64,000 nt of DNA, taken from Paenibacillus_G sp049942825 (GTDB lineage Bacteria; Bacillota; Bacilli; Paenibacillales; NBRC-103111). Every line of letters starts with the position of its first letter. Positions within the stretch are counted from its first letter, which is position 1. The DNA lies in the NCBI RefSeq assembly GCF_049942825.1, contig NZ_CP187970.1, forward strand, positions 4,154,001 through 4,218,000, in the 5' to 3' direction. Below, one piece after another: positions 48,706 to 57,514 of the stretch. The notes beneath the pieces are model-generated. The model saw only the letters and a program-made list of their open reading frames with translations. It ran no database searches and was not told the origin of the DNA. Made by a program: the position numbers and the translations under genes.

Positions 48706-50541
48706 TTAGAATACAAAGCAATCAAGGTCGCAGAACCCGCTGCCATGATGGTGGCTGCAGCCCCGGTGGTGAAGCCTGTGAGGCTCCGGCGCCTGATGCC
48801 CCGGACTGCCTCCTCCGTACGCGGGCTCGCTGTAATAGCCGCCGAAGAAATTGTGCGGCGCCCAATCGGGACTGGCCTTAGGTGCCGGCGGCGACAGCTT
48901 CGCGAATTCCCGCGAGCCATAGACGATCCTGCCGCCTACGACAGTCAATACGGACTCGATCCGCTTGATCTCTTCTTCCGCCACTTGGAAGAAGTCGTCC
49001 GTCAGTATCGACAGGTCCGCATACTGCCCCGCTTTGATTTGACCCTTCACGTCTTCTTCCTTCGAGAACCAGGCATTGCCTGCCGTATACATGCGAAGAG
49101 CCTGGTGGCGGTCCACCCGGTTCGATTTGGGATACAGCCGGAGCCCGCCCAGCGTCCTGCCGGTGACGAGCCAATATAACGCCACCCAGGGGTTATAACT
49201 GGCCACCCTCGTAGCGTCCGTTCCCACACCTACATGCAGGCCTGCCGTCAGCATCTTCTTGATCGGCGGCGTTTGTTCTGCGGCTTCGGCCCCGTACCGG
49301 TCCACGAAATATTCCCCTTGGAAGGCCATGCGGTTCTGCACGGCAATGGAGCCGCCCAGCGCGACGACACGTTCCAAGTCCCTTTCGTGAATGGTTTCGG
49401 CGTGATCGAGGATCCACCGCAGATCCTTGAACGCAATGTCCTTATTGACGCGCTCGAACACGTCCAGGAAGCGGGAGATTGATTCGCCGTACGTCGCATG
49501 CAGACGGAACGGCCAGCGCTTCTGAACCAGGTGATGCGTCACGGAGTACAGCTCATCCTCCAATACGGCGGGCAGCTCCGGACGGGGCTCGACGAAATCT
49601 TCAAAGTCCGCCGCGCTGTAGACCAGCATCTCTCCTGCACCGTTATGCCGGTAGTACGGACTGCCTGTATAAGGCTGTGTCGTGGACGTCCACGACTGAA
49701 AGTCCTCCAGCTCGTGGTTCGGATGCTGTGTGAAGAGATTGTATGCCGTCCGGACGGTAATCTCCCCGCGTTTGTCGAGCTCCGCAAAGACTTGATAGTC
49801 ATCCGGATAGTTCTGGAACCCGCCGCCGGCATCAATGACGCTGGTCAGCCCGAACCGGTTCAGCTCCCGCATGAACAGCCGGGTGGAGTTCATTTGGTCT
49901 TCATACGAAAGTCTGGGGCCTTTGGCAAGCGTGGCGTACAGAATCGTTGCGTTGGGGCGCGCAATGAGCATCCCGGTCGGATTCCCGCTGCTGTCGCGCT
50001 GAATCTCTCCCCCCGGCGGGTTCGGGCTGTCCTTCGTATAGCCGACCACCCGCAGAGCCGCCTGGTTCAAGAACGCTTGACGATACAAATTCAGAATGAA
50101 CACCGGCGTATGGGGGGCGATCCGGTTGATCTCCTCCAGGGTAGGCATCCGGCGCTCTTTGAATTGAAACTCTGTCCATCCGCCTACGACCCGGACCCAA
50201 TGAGGCGCAGGCGTACGGTCCACCTGCTGCTTCAGCATCCGCAGCGCGTCCGCAACCGACGGAACGCCGTCCCAGCGGAGCTCCAGGTTATAGTTCAATC
50301 CTCCCCGGATGAGATGAATATGGGAGTCGTTCAGCCCCGGAATGAGCAGACGCTGATTGCCGTCCACCACACGGGTCGCCGGGCCTTTGAAGCGCATGAT
50401 ATCGGCGTCGCTCCCAACCGCTGCAATACGGCCGTCTTTGACAGCCACCGCTTCAGCCGTCGGATTGGCTTCATCCATCGTTACGATTTTGGCATTGAAG
50501 ATCAAGAGATCGGCCTGAACTGCGTTTGATTCATGATTCAT
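48706..50541 (-). CDS. YtcJ-like metal-dependent amidohydrolase with His-rich tail
   Basis: 611 aa. Amidohydrolase superfamily TIM barrel: beta-sandwich start DLLIFNAKIVTMD, metal motif LNDSHIHL (His74, His76), further ligands in ILDHAETI and GVGTDATRV. Substrate unknown; relatives hydrolyse N-acyl or carbamoyl groups. The end is unusual: after DWAPHNFFGGYY the last about 40 residues are Gly/His rich with two or three Cys (HRLHHRGCSHHHGSG), a possible metal-binding tail. Middle gene between a XapX-like gene and the CDGSH gene. Confidence 0.9.
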   Translation of the reverse strand: MNHESNAVQADLLIFNAKIVTMDEANPTAEAVAVKDGRIAAVGSDADIMRFKGPATRVVDGNQRLLIPGLNDSHIHLIRGGLNYNLELRWDGVPSVADALRMLKQQVDRTPAPHWVRVVGGWTEFQFKERRMPTLEEINRIAPHTPVFILNLYRQAFLNQAALRVVGYTKDSPNPPGGEIQRDSSGNPTGMLIARPNATILYATLAKGPRLSYEDQMNSTRLFMRELNRFGLTSVIDAGGGFQNYPDDYQVFAELDKRGEITVRTAYNLFTQHPNHELEDFQSWTSTTQPYTGSPYYRHNGAGEMLVYSAADFEDFVEPRPELPAVLEDELYSVTHHLVQKRWPFRLHATYGESISRFLDVFERVNKDIAFKDLRWILDHAETIHERDLERVVALGGSIAVQNRMAFQGEYFVDRYGAEAAEQTPPIKKMLTAGLHVGVGTDATRVASYNPWVALYWLVTGRTLGGLRLYPKSNRVDRHQALRMYTAGNAWFSKEEDVKGQIKAGQYADLSILTDDFFQVAEEEIKRIESVLTVVGGRIVYGSREFAKLSPPAPKASPDWAPHNFFGGYYSEPAYGGGSPGHQAPEPHRLHHRGCSHHHGSGFCDLDCFVF

Positions 50542-50589
50542 TCTTGCGACTCTCCTTATAAGGTCAATTTGGTTCCATCCCGATGAGGA

Positions 50590-50760
50590 CTAGTGGTTCA
50601 GCAGCGTTTTGATCCACGGTACGGCATTTTGTCCCAGAAACATGCCCAGAAGGCCGAGTAAGCCCAAGAATGGCGGTGCGGGTGACGGAATTTTAAGCGA
50701 CTGAAAAATAACTCCGATAATAAGACCGGTGGCTAAAGCAAGCAGCATGGAACCCCACAT
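50590..50760 (-). CDS. XapX-domain small membrane protein
   Basis: 56 aa from ATG 50760, with GGGGGG about 9 nt upstream. Two hydrophobic helices (MLLALATGLIIGVIF and FLGLLGLLGMFLGQNA) joined by KIPSPAPP, which is the XapX (DUF1427) pattern. Members are often found beside YtcJ-type amidohydrolases and isochorismatase-like hydrolases, exactly as here. Function unknown. First gene of the operon, 48 nt before the amidohydrolase. Confidence 0.85.
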   Translation of the reverse strand: MWGSMLLALATGLIIGVIFQSLKIPSPAPPFLGLLGLLGMFLGQNAVPWIKTLLNH

Positions 50761-51011
50761 CGACGTTGTCCCCCCTATATCCCGTTTTCATGACCCAGGT
50801 TCCACCCCCACCCAGGGGTGATGCCGGACGATTACCATGCATTTTATCCTGAAGTGCCTATCCCATCAATAAAGCTGTGACTATACCATGCATAGGAAAT
50901 CCTAATGTGTTCTCCCGGGAGAAGAGCGGCCCCAGGTCTCAAAACGTATAAGTATCATCTATGGAACGTATAGAAAAATGCGGATTGTTTGCTGGGGGTG
51001 ATTTACATATT
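50761..51011. other. Divergent intergenic region
   Basis: Between the XapX operon and the hydrolase gene. It should hold promoters in both directions; TATAAG near 50,950 and TATAGA near 50,973 are weak candidates. No regulator gene is adjacent. Confidence 0.4.
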
Positions 51012-51080
51012 ATGGGTACATACAACAGCCGTTCGTTCATGGGCAGCCGCTCCAGAACTGTTGTAATCCAGCATACCTAA
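51012..51080 (+). CDS. Possible 22-aa leader peptide
   Basis: ATG to TAA, basic and Ser-rich, ending 2 nt before another ATG (51083) and 23 nt before the probable hydrolase start. A GGGGGTGAT box lies about 9 nt upstream. It may be a translated leader or chance. Confidence 0.3.
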   Translation: MGTYNSRSFMGSRSRTVVIQHT

Positions 51081-51103
51081 ACATGAAAGTAGGGAGATTC
51101 AAG

Positions 51104-51745
51104 ATGTTTAATGACAAGCTTGATTTGCTCACGGCGGAGAATTCTGCGATTATTCTTATCGATCACCAGCCTCAGATGTTATTCGGGGTGCAGAGCGCCG
51201 ACCGGCAGACCATTATCAATAATGCGGTCGGTCTGGTCAAAACGGCAAAGGTCTTCCAAGCCCCCATTATCCTTACTACGGTTGCGGCTGAAACCTTCTC
51301 GGGCCCGATTCACCCGCACATTCAAGAAGTGTTTCCAGAGTATAAGCCGATCGACCGGACAAGCATGAACTCCTGGGAAGACGAGAACTTTGTGGCTGCC
51401 GTCAAAAGCACAGGCCGTAAGAAGCTGGTCATGGCGGCCCTGTGGACCGAGGTTTGCCTCGCATTCCCGACGATTGCCGCTCTGAAGGAAGGCTACGAGG
51501 TGTATATTGTGACCGACGCATCCGCGGGAACAACCGATGAAGCCCATCAGACGTCCATTCAACGGATGATTCAAGCGGGAGCGATTCCGGTGACCTGGCA
51601 GTCGGTTCTTCTCGAGTATCAGCGCGACTGGGCAAGACAGGACACGTATGATGCGGTGATGGATATTGCCCTTCAGCACAGCGGTGCTTACGGCGCCGGC
51701 GTCTTCTACGCGCATACGATGTTCGGCGGGCATGAAGGACAATAA
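51104..51745 (+). CDS. Isochorismatase-like cysteine hydrolase (YcaC group)
   Basis: 213 aa from ATG 51104, chosen over 51083 because GGGAG sits 7 nt before it. Alpha/beta cysteine-hydrolase fold: Asp20 in IILIDHQPQM and Cys118 in LWTEVCLAFP, both catalytic in the family, plus the ASAGTTDEAH substrate-loop segment. Exact substrate unknown. Divergent from the XapX-amidohydrolase-CDGSH operon, a recurrent neighbourhood for these families. Followed by a terminator. Confidence 0.9.
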   Translation: MFNDKLDLLTAENSAIILIDHQPQMLFGVQSADRQTIINNAVGLVKTAKVFQAPIILTTVAAETFSGPIHPHIQEVFPEYKPIDRTSMNSWEDENFVAAVKSTGRKKLVMAALWTEVCLAFPTIAALKEGYEVYIVTDASAGTTDEAHQTSIQRMIQAGAIPVTWQSVLLEYQRDWARQDTYDAVMDIALQHSGAYGAGVFYAHTMFGGHEGQ

Positions 51746-51758
51746 GAACGCGGGTCAA

Positions 51759-51791
51759 GGACAGTCCTGAGGTTTGGGCTGTCCTTTTTGT
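51759..51791 (+). terminator. Terminator of the cysteine hydrolase gene
   Basis: AGGACAG/CTGTCCT stem followed by TTTTTG, 14 nt after the stop. Confidence 0.8.
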
Positions 51792-51905
51792 AATGAAAGA
51801 ATTTCATTCTCACCGGGACTCCATTCTGTTATCTTATATAGTAATTCGCACCGTCCGTCATGGGCGGCGATGCCATTGATTTTGAACATAAGGAGGAAAA
51901 TGAAA

Positions 51906-53129
51906 ATGAAGCCGCCTTCGCAAGCGGGCCTGTTACGCGGCAGGGGGAACAGCGACTCGGGGAAGGTTTCTTTTATCGAATTGTTCTTCGATCTGATCTT
52001 CGTCTTCGCCGTCACCCAGCTCTCCCATTCGTTCCTGGGTCATTTATCGCTCGGGGGAGCCATCGAGCTGGTGCTGCTGACGATGGCCGTATGGTGGGTT
52101 TGGATCTTTACGGCCTGGGTTATCAATTGGTTCAATGCCGAGATGCGGCAGATTCGGCTGATGCTTATCGTGCTGATGCTGCTCGGACTCATTATGTCCG
52201 CCTCCATACCTGAGGCATTCGGGTCGACCGGACTTTACTTTGCCGCCGCGTATACGCTCTTCCAAGTAGGCCGGACCGCGTATACCGTATGGATGCTCCG
52301 CCGAGATCTGAAGGAGCTCCGGATTAACTTTATCCGTATTCTGGTATGGCTGAGTGGATCGGGCGTCTTCTGGATCGCAGGAGGAATAGCCGAGGGCACG
52401 GACCGGCTGGCCTTATGGATTGCGGCGATCGTTCTCGAGTATGCCGCCCCTTCTCTCGGATTCTGGGTTCCGCGTCTTGGCAGAACTCCCACTTCGGTGT
52501 GGGATGTGGAAGGCTCCCACATGGCGGAACGCTGCGGGCTGTTCATTATCATCGCGCTCGGTGAGTCCATCCTGCTGATCGGCGCCACGTTCGCCGATAC
52601 CGCCTGGAGTCTCACCACGATGGCGGCCTTCGTCTCGGCGTTCGTGATCACGGTCGCCTTGTGGTGGATCTACTTCGATGCGACCTCGAAGACCGGGCAT
52701 GATTTCATTGCCCACTCGTCCGACCCGGGGAGACTAGCGCGGTCGGCGTATACCTATACCCACCTGCTGCTCGTTGCAGGCATCATTGTCACTGCGGTGG
52801 CAGGCGAACTACTGCTCGCCCATCCGTCGGGCCACACCGAGGCTATGACAGCCTTGGTGCTTCTTGGGGGCCCCGGGCTGTTCCTGCTGGGCAATGCCTT
52901 ATTCATGTACATTGTGTCCGGTGTGGTTCCGGCTCCCTACTTAGCCGGTTCCCTGGTGCTCCTGCTGCTGTCCCTTCTCGCCGGCTCCTTATCGCCGCTG
53001 GCTCTGTCTGTGCTTATTGCGGTAGTGCTCATCCTGGTCTCCGTATGGGGCCATTTCTTCTCGGAGCAGCTCCGGAAGCAGTCCACCGCCCGGATGAAGC
53101 ATCTTGACTCTTCCGCGATGAAGGGTTAG
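51906..53129 (+). CDS. Low-temperature-requirement A (LtrA) family membrane protein
   Basis: 407 aa from ATG 51906, placed 9 nt after AGGAGG; ATG 51900 is only 3 nt from it. The LtrA opening KVSFIELFFDLIFVFAVTQLSH is complete, followed by about 11 hydrophobic helices, with HMAERCGLFIIIALGESILL and DFIAHSSDPG typical of the family. Named from a Listeria cold-growth locus; the molecular role is unknown. Confidence 0.92.
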   Translation: MKPPSQAGLLRGRGNSDSGKVSFIELFFDLIFVFAVTQLSHSFLGHLSLGGAIELVLLTMAVWWVWIFTAWVINWFNAEMRQIRLMLIVLMLLGLIMSASIPEAFGSTGLYFAAAYTLFQVGRTAYTVWMLRRDLKELRINFIRILVWLSGSGVFWIAGGIAEGTDRLALWIAAIVLEYAAPSLGFWVPRLGRTPTSVWDVEGSHMAERCGLFIIIALGESILLIGATFADTAWSLTTMAAFVSAFVITVALWWIYFDATSKTGHDFIAHSSDPGRLARSAYTYTHLLLVAGIIVTAVAGELLLAHPSGHTEAMTALVLLGGPGLFLLGNALFMYIVSGVVPAPYLAGSLVLLLLSLLAGSLSPLALSVLIAVVLILVSVWGHFFSEQLRKQSTARMKHLDSSAMKG

Positions 53130-53142
53130 ATCGAAGGAAGAG

Positions 53143-53265
53143 ATGAACGTAGGACAAACCGATGAGAAAGCCGTTGGAGACGCCACAGAGTTCTGGCGCA
53201 AAAGAGGTGGCGGCGACGAGATCAAGGAGATCAACGAACTATACCCAGCCAAGGCCTCTAAATAG
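53143..53265 (+). CDS. Possible 40-aa small protein
   Basis: ATG 53143, 13 nt after ltrA, preceded by AAGGAAG. Hydrophilic with a plausible helical end (EIKEINELYPAKASK). Followed by a terminator 22 nt after its stop, which would fit a short downstream gene of the ltrA transcript. No family known. Confidence 0.45.
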   Translation: MNVGQTDEKAVGDATEFWRKRGGGDEIKEINELYPAKASK

Positions 53266-53287
53266 CTGTTCTTTATAAGCCAAAATG

Positions 53288-53321
53288 AAACGGTCCCGGG
53301 AGTTATACGGGACCGTTTTTT
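53288..53321. terminator. Bidirectional terminator between convergent genes
   Basis: AAACGGTCCCG/CGGGACCGTTTTTTG with a 9-nt loop; serves ltrA on plus and the beta-galactosidase on minus. Confidence 0.88.
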
Positions 53322-53339
53322 GAGGTATAAAAAAGTTGC

Positions 53340-55397
53340 TCACGCCAACTCGAAGATCAGTACGCCGTAAGCCGGCATGTCAACCTCATGCTGCAGGGTT
53401 GTACCGGACAGCAGCTCTCTGGCTGCCTTCTTGACTTGGATCGTGACCGGCTGATCCGAGTAGTTCAATAAGAACACATAGCGCGCTTCGTCCGATGAGC
53501 GGATCCCCAGCTCGACTTCGGCCGGCATGTCGAACCAGTCCCCAGCCGCAGACGCCAGGCCGAGCTCGTCGAGGAGCGCATCCACGACCTCTTCGCTGTA
53601 AGCGGCGCCGTAATACCACACTTTCCCTAGACCTGCCGCGCGCCGCGTCAATGCCGGCATGCCCTGGTAGTATTCGGTCGCGTATTCGGCCACCACCTCC
53701 ACATCGGCATTCTCAACCCGCAGCACCTCGTTAAATCCAAGGGCCTTGGCCCCCGCAGGCAGGCGGCTGCCCTCCCAGCGCAGCTCTGCCGGCGTAACGG
53801 AGCCTTTGATTAACGTATAATCCTCGACGGTAATCCCGCACAGCCCGGCGGCCGGACCCGGGAAGGGACGCATATAGCAGTGGCCGCTCGGATTCTTATA
53901 GCCGGTACGGGCACCCAAGAAGAGCTTCCCTCCCTGCTCAACGTATCCGGTAAGGAGCTCCGCCGTTTCCTCCGTCATGATCGCCGGGTGCGGGTACACA
54001 AGAACCTTGTACCTCGATAATTCCTCCAGGGTTGTCTTCGGCCGCAGGGTGATGAAGTCCGCAGGGATGTGACGGTACTGGAGCTGCTTGAACCAGGAGC
54101 GAAGGCTCTGCCATCGCAGCGGGCCATGCCACTCGTCTAGCTCCCCGTCCCAGTTGTTATCATAGTCCTGCATGATCGCGACTTCCGCCTGGTATACCGT
54201 TCCTGCGATGGCGGAACCGATCCGCGAGAACTCCTCGCCCACCTGCGCGACTTCCCGCACTCTTCTGTTCGGCTTGTTGTGGTAATCATTGATCCCGTGC
54301 CAGTAGATCTCGGTACCCATCGTCGCAGTACGCCAACGGAAATAGACAAGCAGATCCGTTCCATGCAGCACCGATTGGTATGACCATAACCGGATTTGTC
54401 CCGGTCTTGGCGTGCCCATCCCGATCCGGTCCACCCAGCCCCCCGGACCTGCTTGCTGCTCCATGATACAGAAGTTCGGCGAAATTGACCGGACGCTGGA
54501 CAGGTTCATGCTCCATGCACGGTCTCTCAGCGGATTCTCATCACTGCCGGGGAAGATCGTCGAGAACTGCGGATAGGAATCGTAAGAGTAAAAATCCAAG
54601 TGCTCATCCGTCAGCTCGTGATTGTCCAGATGGCCGAACATGCCGTTGGTCGTGACAAAGTGATGCGGAGCCGCTTCCCGGATGATATCGACTTGAAGCT
54701 TGGCGAACGCAATCGTATTGTCGGAGATGAACCGCTTCTCGTCCAATGCCAGATGCGGATTAGGCGAATCGTTAACCATGGGCCGTGTGAGATGAATCTG
54801 CTCCCAGTCCGTATACGTCTGACTCCAGAAGACCGTTCCCCAAGCCTCGTTGAGATGGTCCAGCGTGCCGTATCGCTTCTGAAGCCATGCCCGGAACGCG
54901 GCATGATCGGCCTCCGAATAGAACACACTGATCTCGCAGTTGAGCTCGTTGTCGATCTGCCAGCCGATGACAGCCGGATGATCCTTGTAAGCCTCGACCA
55001 TGCTCCTGACGATACGTCCGCAGAGCTCCCTGTATTTGGGGCTCGAATAATTGTAATGCCGGCGCATGCCGTGCCGGTACAGCACGCCCTCCTTGCTCGC
55101 GTTGAGAACCTCCGGATAGCGGTGCGTTAACCAGGCGGGCGGTGTCGCCGTCGGCGTCCCCAGGATCACCTTTAATCCATACCGGTGAGCCAAGTCCATC
55201 ACCCGGTGAAAGAAACGGAAATCGAATCGCCCTTCCTCCGGTTCCATGATCGACCAAGCAAATTCAGCCATCCGGATCACGGATATGTTCATCTCGCGCA
55301 TCCGCCGGAAGTCATCCTCCCACAGCTCCTCCGGCCAATGTTCGGGATAATAACAAACGCCCAGCGTTAATTCGTCCATATGTATCGATTTTGCCAT
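53340..55397 (-). CDS. Beta-galactosidase, glycoside hydrolase family 42
   Basis: 685 aa. GH42 TIM barrel opening LGVCYYPEHWPEELWEDDFRRM, acid/base Glu151 in WQIDNELNCEIS, nucleophile Glu313 in NFCIMEQQAGPGGW. A trimerisation and a C-terminal beta domain follow (YVFLLNYSDQPVTIQV). No signal peptide, so intracellular hydrolysis of beta-galactosides taken up from plant material. Divergent from an AraC regulator starting 180 nt away, which most likely controls it. Confidence 0.95.
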   Translation of the reverse strand: MAKSIHMDELTLGVCYYPEHWPEELWEDDFRRMREMNISVIRMAEFAWSIMEPEEGRFDFRFFHRVMDLAHRYGLKVILGTPTATPPAWLTHRYPEVLNASKEGVLYRHGMRRHYNYSSPKYRELCGRIVRSMVEAYKDHPAVIGWQIDNELNCEISVFYSEADHAAFRAWLQKRYGTLDHLNEAWGTVFWSQTYTDWEQIHLTRPMVNDSPNPHLALDEKRFISDNTIAFAKLQVDIIREAAPHHFVTTNGMFGHLDNHELTDEHLDFYSYDSYPQFSTIFPGSDENPLRDRAWSMNLSSVRSISPNFCIMEQQAGPGGWVDRIGMGTPRPGQIRLWSYQSVLHGTDLLVYFRWRTATMGTEIYWHGINDYHNKPNRRVREVAQVGEEFSRIGSAIAGTVYQAEVAIMQDYDNNWDGELDEWHGPLRWQSLRSWFKQLQYRHIPADFITLRPKTTLEELSRYKVLVYPHPAIMTEETAELLTGYVEQGGKLFLGARTGYKNPSGHCYMRPFPGPAAGLCGITVEDYTLIKGSVTPAELRWEGSRLPAGAKALGFNEVLRVENADVEVVAEYATEYYQGMPALTRRAAGLGKVWYYGAAYSEEVVDALLDELGLASAAGDWFDMPAEVELGIRSSDEARYVFLLNYSDQPVTIQVKKAARELLSGTTLQHEVDMPAYGVLIFELA

Positions 55398-55576
55398 CCA
55401 TGCCTGCCTCCCAACGGTTCTTGTACCTTCATTCTAGTAAACGGCGCTGCAGATGGATATGACAAAATCATGCGAAGTATATTAAAATATTGTCATTGAT
55501 TATTCGGACACCTATGAACAAAACAATCCTTTTGTTTTCTGTGTGTAAAAATATTGCGTAGCTCGCGAGGTGCTGC

Positions 55577-56422
55577 ATGAAAGAACACATTTTTCTGCCG
55601 AAACCGGTTTTCCCGCGGCATGTCTGCTTTCCCGATTTTATCGGTGGGTACAGCGAATACCCCGAACACTCCGTCCGGCGTGAATACGCAACCAAGGAGA
55701 ATAATTTGGACCGCTGTTATAATATGCACCTTGTCCTTGACGGCAAAGGCTTTCTGCATACGGAAACAGGATCCTACGAGCTGACGCGCGGACAAGGCTT
55801 TTTATACGGGCCAGGCCTCAGGCAGACGTATCACTCGGATTCCGATCAGCCATGGAACATCCGGTGGGTCCATTTCTACGGGGGGCGCCTGGAGGAGCTG
55901 CTCGGCGGCAAGGGGCTCGACGAGCCGTGGCTGTTCGGACTCTCGGATCCCGCGCCGGTCGTGACTTTAATCGAAAGGCTGCTGCACCTGGGGAGAGCGT
56001 ATGAAGTGAATGACGAATACGCGATGGCCTCCACGCTGTATGAACTGCTGACCCGGATCCAGTCCATGGCCGATCAGCTCAATGTTCCCGTCAACCCGGC
56101 AGCAGACCGGATTCGTGCGGCAGCCAACTATGTGCGTGCCCACTGCCATGAGCCGTTCACCCTGGAACAGGCGGCTGCCATTGCCGGGTACAGTCCGCAT
56201 TACTTCAGCCGCAAGTTCAGCAGGACGTTCGGCCAATCCTTCCCTGAGTTCCTGATGGAATCCCGGATTCTGCAGGCCAAGCGCTTGTTGGCTTCTACGG
56301 GCTTATCCGTCAAGCTCATCGCCCTGCAAACCGGCTTCTCCCAAACGAGCTATTTCGGCAGATGCTTTCGGACCCTGGAGGGCATGACGCCCCTGGAGTT
56401 TCGGCATCGGCATCAGGTTTAG
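55577..56422 (+). CDS. AraC-family regulator of the beta-galactosidase
   Basis: 281 aa. An N-terminal cupin-like sensor (RCYNMHLVLDGKGFLHTETGSYELTRGQGFL, and WVHFYGG) precedes two HTH motifs (FTLEQAAAIAGYSPHYFSRKFSRTFG, and SVKLIALQTGFSQTSYFGRCFRTLEGMTP). This layout is common among sugar-responsive activators in Paenibacillus. Divergent to the GH42 gene. Its 3' end overlaps a convergent AraC gene by 4 nt. Confidence 0.92.
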   Translation: MKEHIFLPKPVFPRHVCFPDFIGGYSEYPEHSVRREYATKENNLDRCYNMHLVLDGKGFLHTETGSYELTRGQGFLYGPGLRQTYHSDSDQPWNIRWVHFYGGRLEELLGGKGLDEPWLFGLSDPAPVVTLIERLLHLGRAYEVNDEYAMASTLYELLTRIQSMADQLNVPVNPAADRIRAAANYVRAHCHEPFTLEQAAAIAGYSPHYFSRKFSRTFGQSFPEFLMESRILQAKRLLASTGLSVKLIALQTGFSQTSYFGRCFRTLEGMTPLEFRHRHQV

Positions 56423-57333
56423 ATCAGACTGGAATCGCGCAGGAGCTTGACATCCCGCATCGGCGGGCGCCCGAAGAAGCGGGCGTATTCGCGGCTGAAC
56501 TGGGAAGGACTCTCGTACCCGACCCGAAATCCCGCCGCAGCAGCATCCAAGCCTTCGGTGAGCAGCAGCCGGCGTGCGGCTTGCAGGCGAATGACCTTCT
56601 GATACTGCAAAGGGCTCATGGCCGTTACTTTTTTGAAATGCTTGTGCAGCGAGGTGGCGCTCATGCTTACTTCTTTGGCCAATTCGCTAATGTTGAGGGG
56701 CATGGAATAATCCCGGTTAATCCGGTGTATGGCTTGGGAGATGCCCTGCGCACAGCTTCCGATGACGGCGAACTGTCTGAGCGATGCCCCCTGCTCGTCC
56801 TGCAGCACCCGGTAAAATATCTCGCGGATGATGAGCGGAGAAAGCATCGGTATATCCGCAGGAGTATCCAGCAGTCTGACAAGCCGCACGATCGCCTCCA
56901 TCAAGGGAGGGGTGGACGGATTCAACAGCATCCCGCTGCCGGTCTCCCTGCTTCCCGGCGGCGGGCTATGCTTGACGACATCCAGGAGAACATCCGGATG
57001 GAGCGTGAGTTGAAGGCTTACATAGGGAATCTGGGGCGAGGCGCCCGTAATTCTCCCGATGACCGGCAGGTGCACCGAAGTAACCATATAGGAAGAGGAA
57101 TCGCATCGGCAGCTTGTCCCGGCCAGCACAGCCGTCTTGGAGCCCTGGGCGATCAAGTAAAGCGAAGGCAGATGGATGGTATGCAACGGCTCCGACTCCG
57201 TGGAAGCCCGTCTGAGACAAAGCTCGGGTATCGCGGTGGGATGCGTGCCGTCAGCAGTCGCATGCCGCTTAATGCGCTCTGTCAGTTCTTCTTGATAGGC
57301 CGAAATGGCTGTCGGGGAATCGTGCTGGGTCAT
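56419..57333 (-). CDS. AraC-family regulator with AraC_N domain
   Basis: 304 aa. The N-terminal half is the AraC_N type (SLYLIAQGSKTAVLAGTSCRCDSSSYMVTSVHLPVIGRI); the C-terminal half has two HTH motifs (LNISELAKEVSMSATSLHKHFKKVTAMSP, and DAAAAGFRVGYESPSQFSREYARFFGRPP). Such regulators often sit beside and control short-chain dehydrogenases or aldo/keto reductases; an SDR starts 181 nt away in the divergent direction. Confidence 0.92.
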   Translation of the reverse strand: MTQHDSPTAISAYQEELTERIKRHATADGTHPTAIPELCLRRASTESEPLHTIHLPSLYLIAQGSKTAVLAGTSCRCDSSSYMVTSVHLPVIGRITGASPQIPYVSLQLTLHPDVLLDVVKHSPPPGSRETGSGMLLNPSTPPLMEAIVRLVRLLDTPADIPMLSPLIIREIFYRVLQDEQGASLRQFAVIGSCAQGISQAIHRINRDYSMPLNISELAKEVSMSATSLHKHFKKVTAMSPLQYQKVIRLQAARRLLLTEGLDAAAAGFRVGYESPSQFSREYARFFGRPPMRDVKLLRDSSLI

Positions 57334-57514
57334 GTGGATTCACGCCTCCTGTTCCATGCAGTCTGATAAACGTATTGTAAACAAGCCGGACAGGATCAGG
57401 CAAGAAATGCGCATGAATCATCTACCTCGTTCCATCGAATTCTTTCTATAATGCTAAGTGCAGGATCGCAGGGACAGCTGCGGTCCATAGCTTAGAGGAA
57501 AGAAGGAATCGCAG

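Noticed and set aside
48706..50529. Plus-strand ORFs of up to 343 codons
   Set aside because: They are antisense to the YtcJ-like amidohydrolase, whose metal motifs and operon context are clear.
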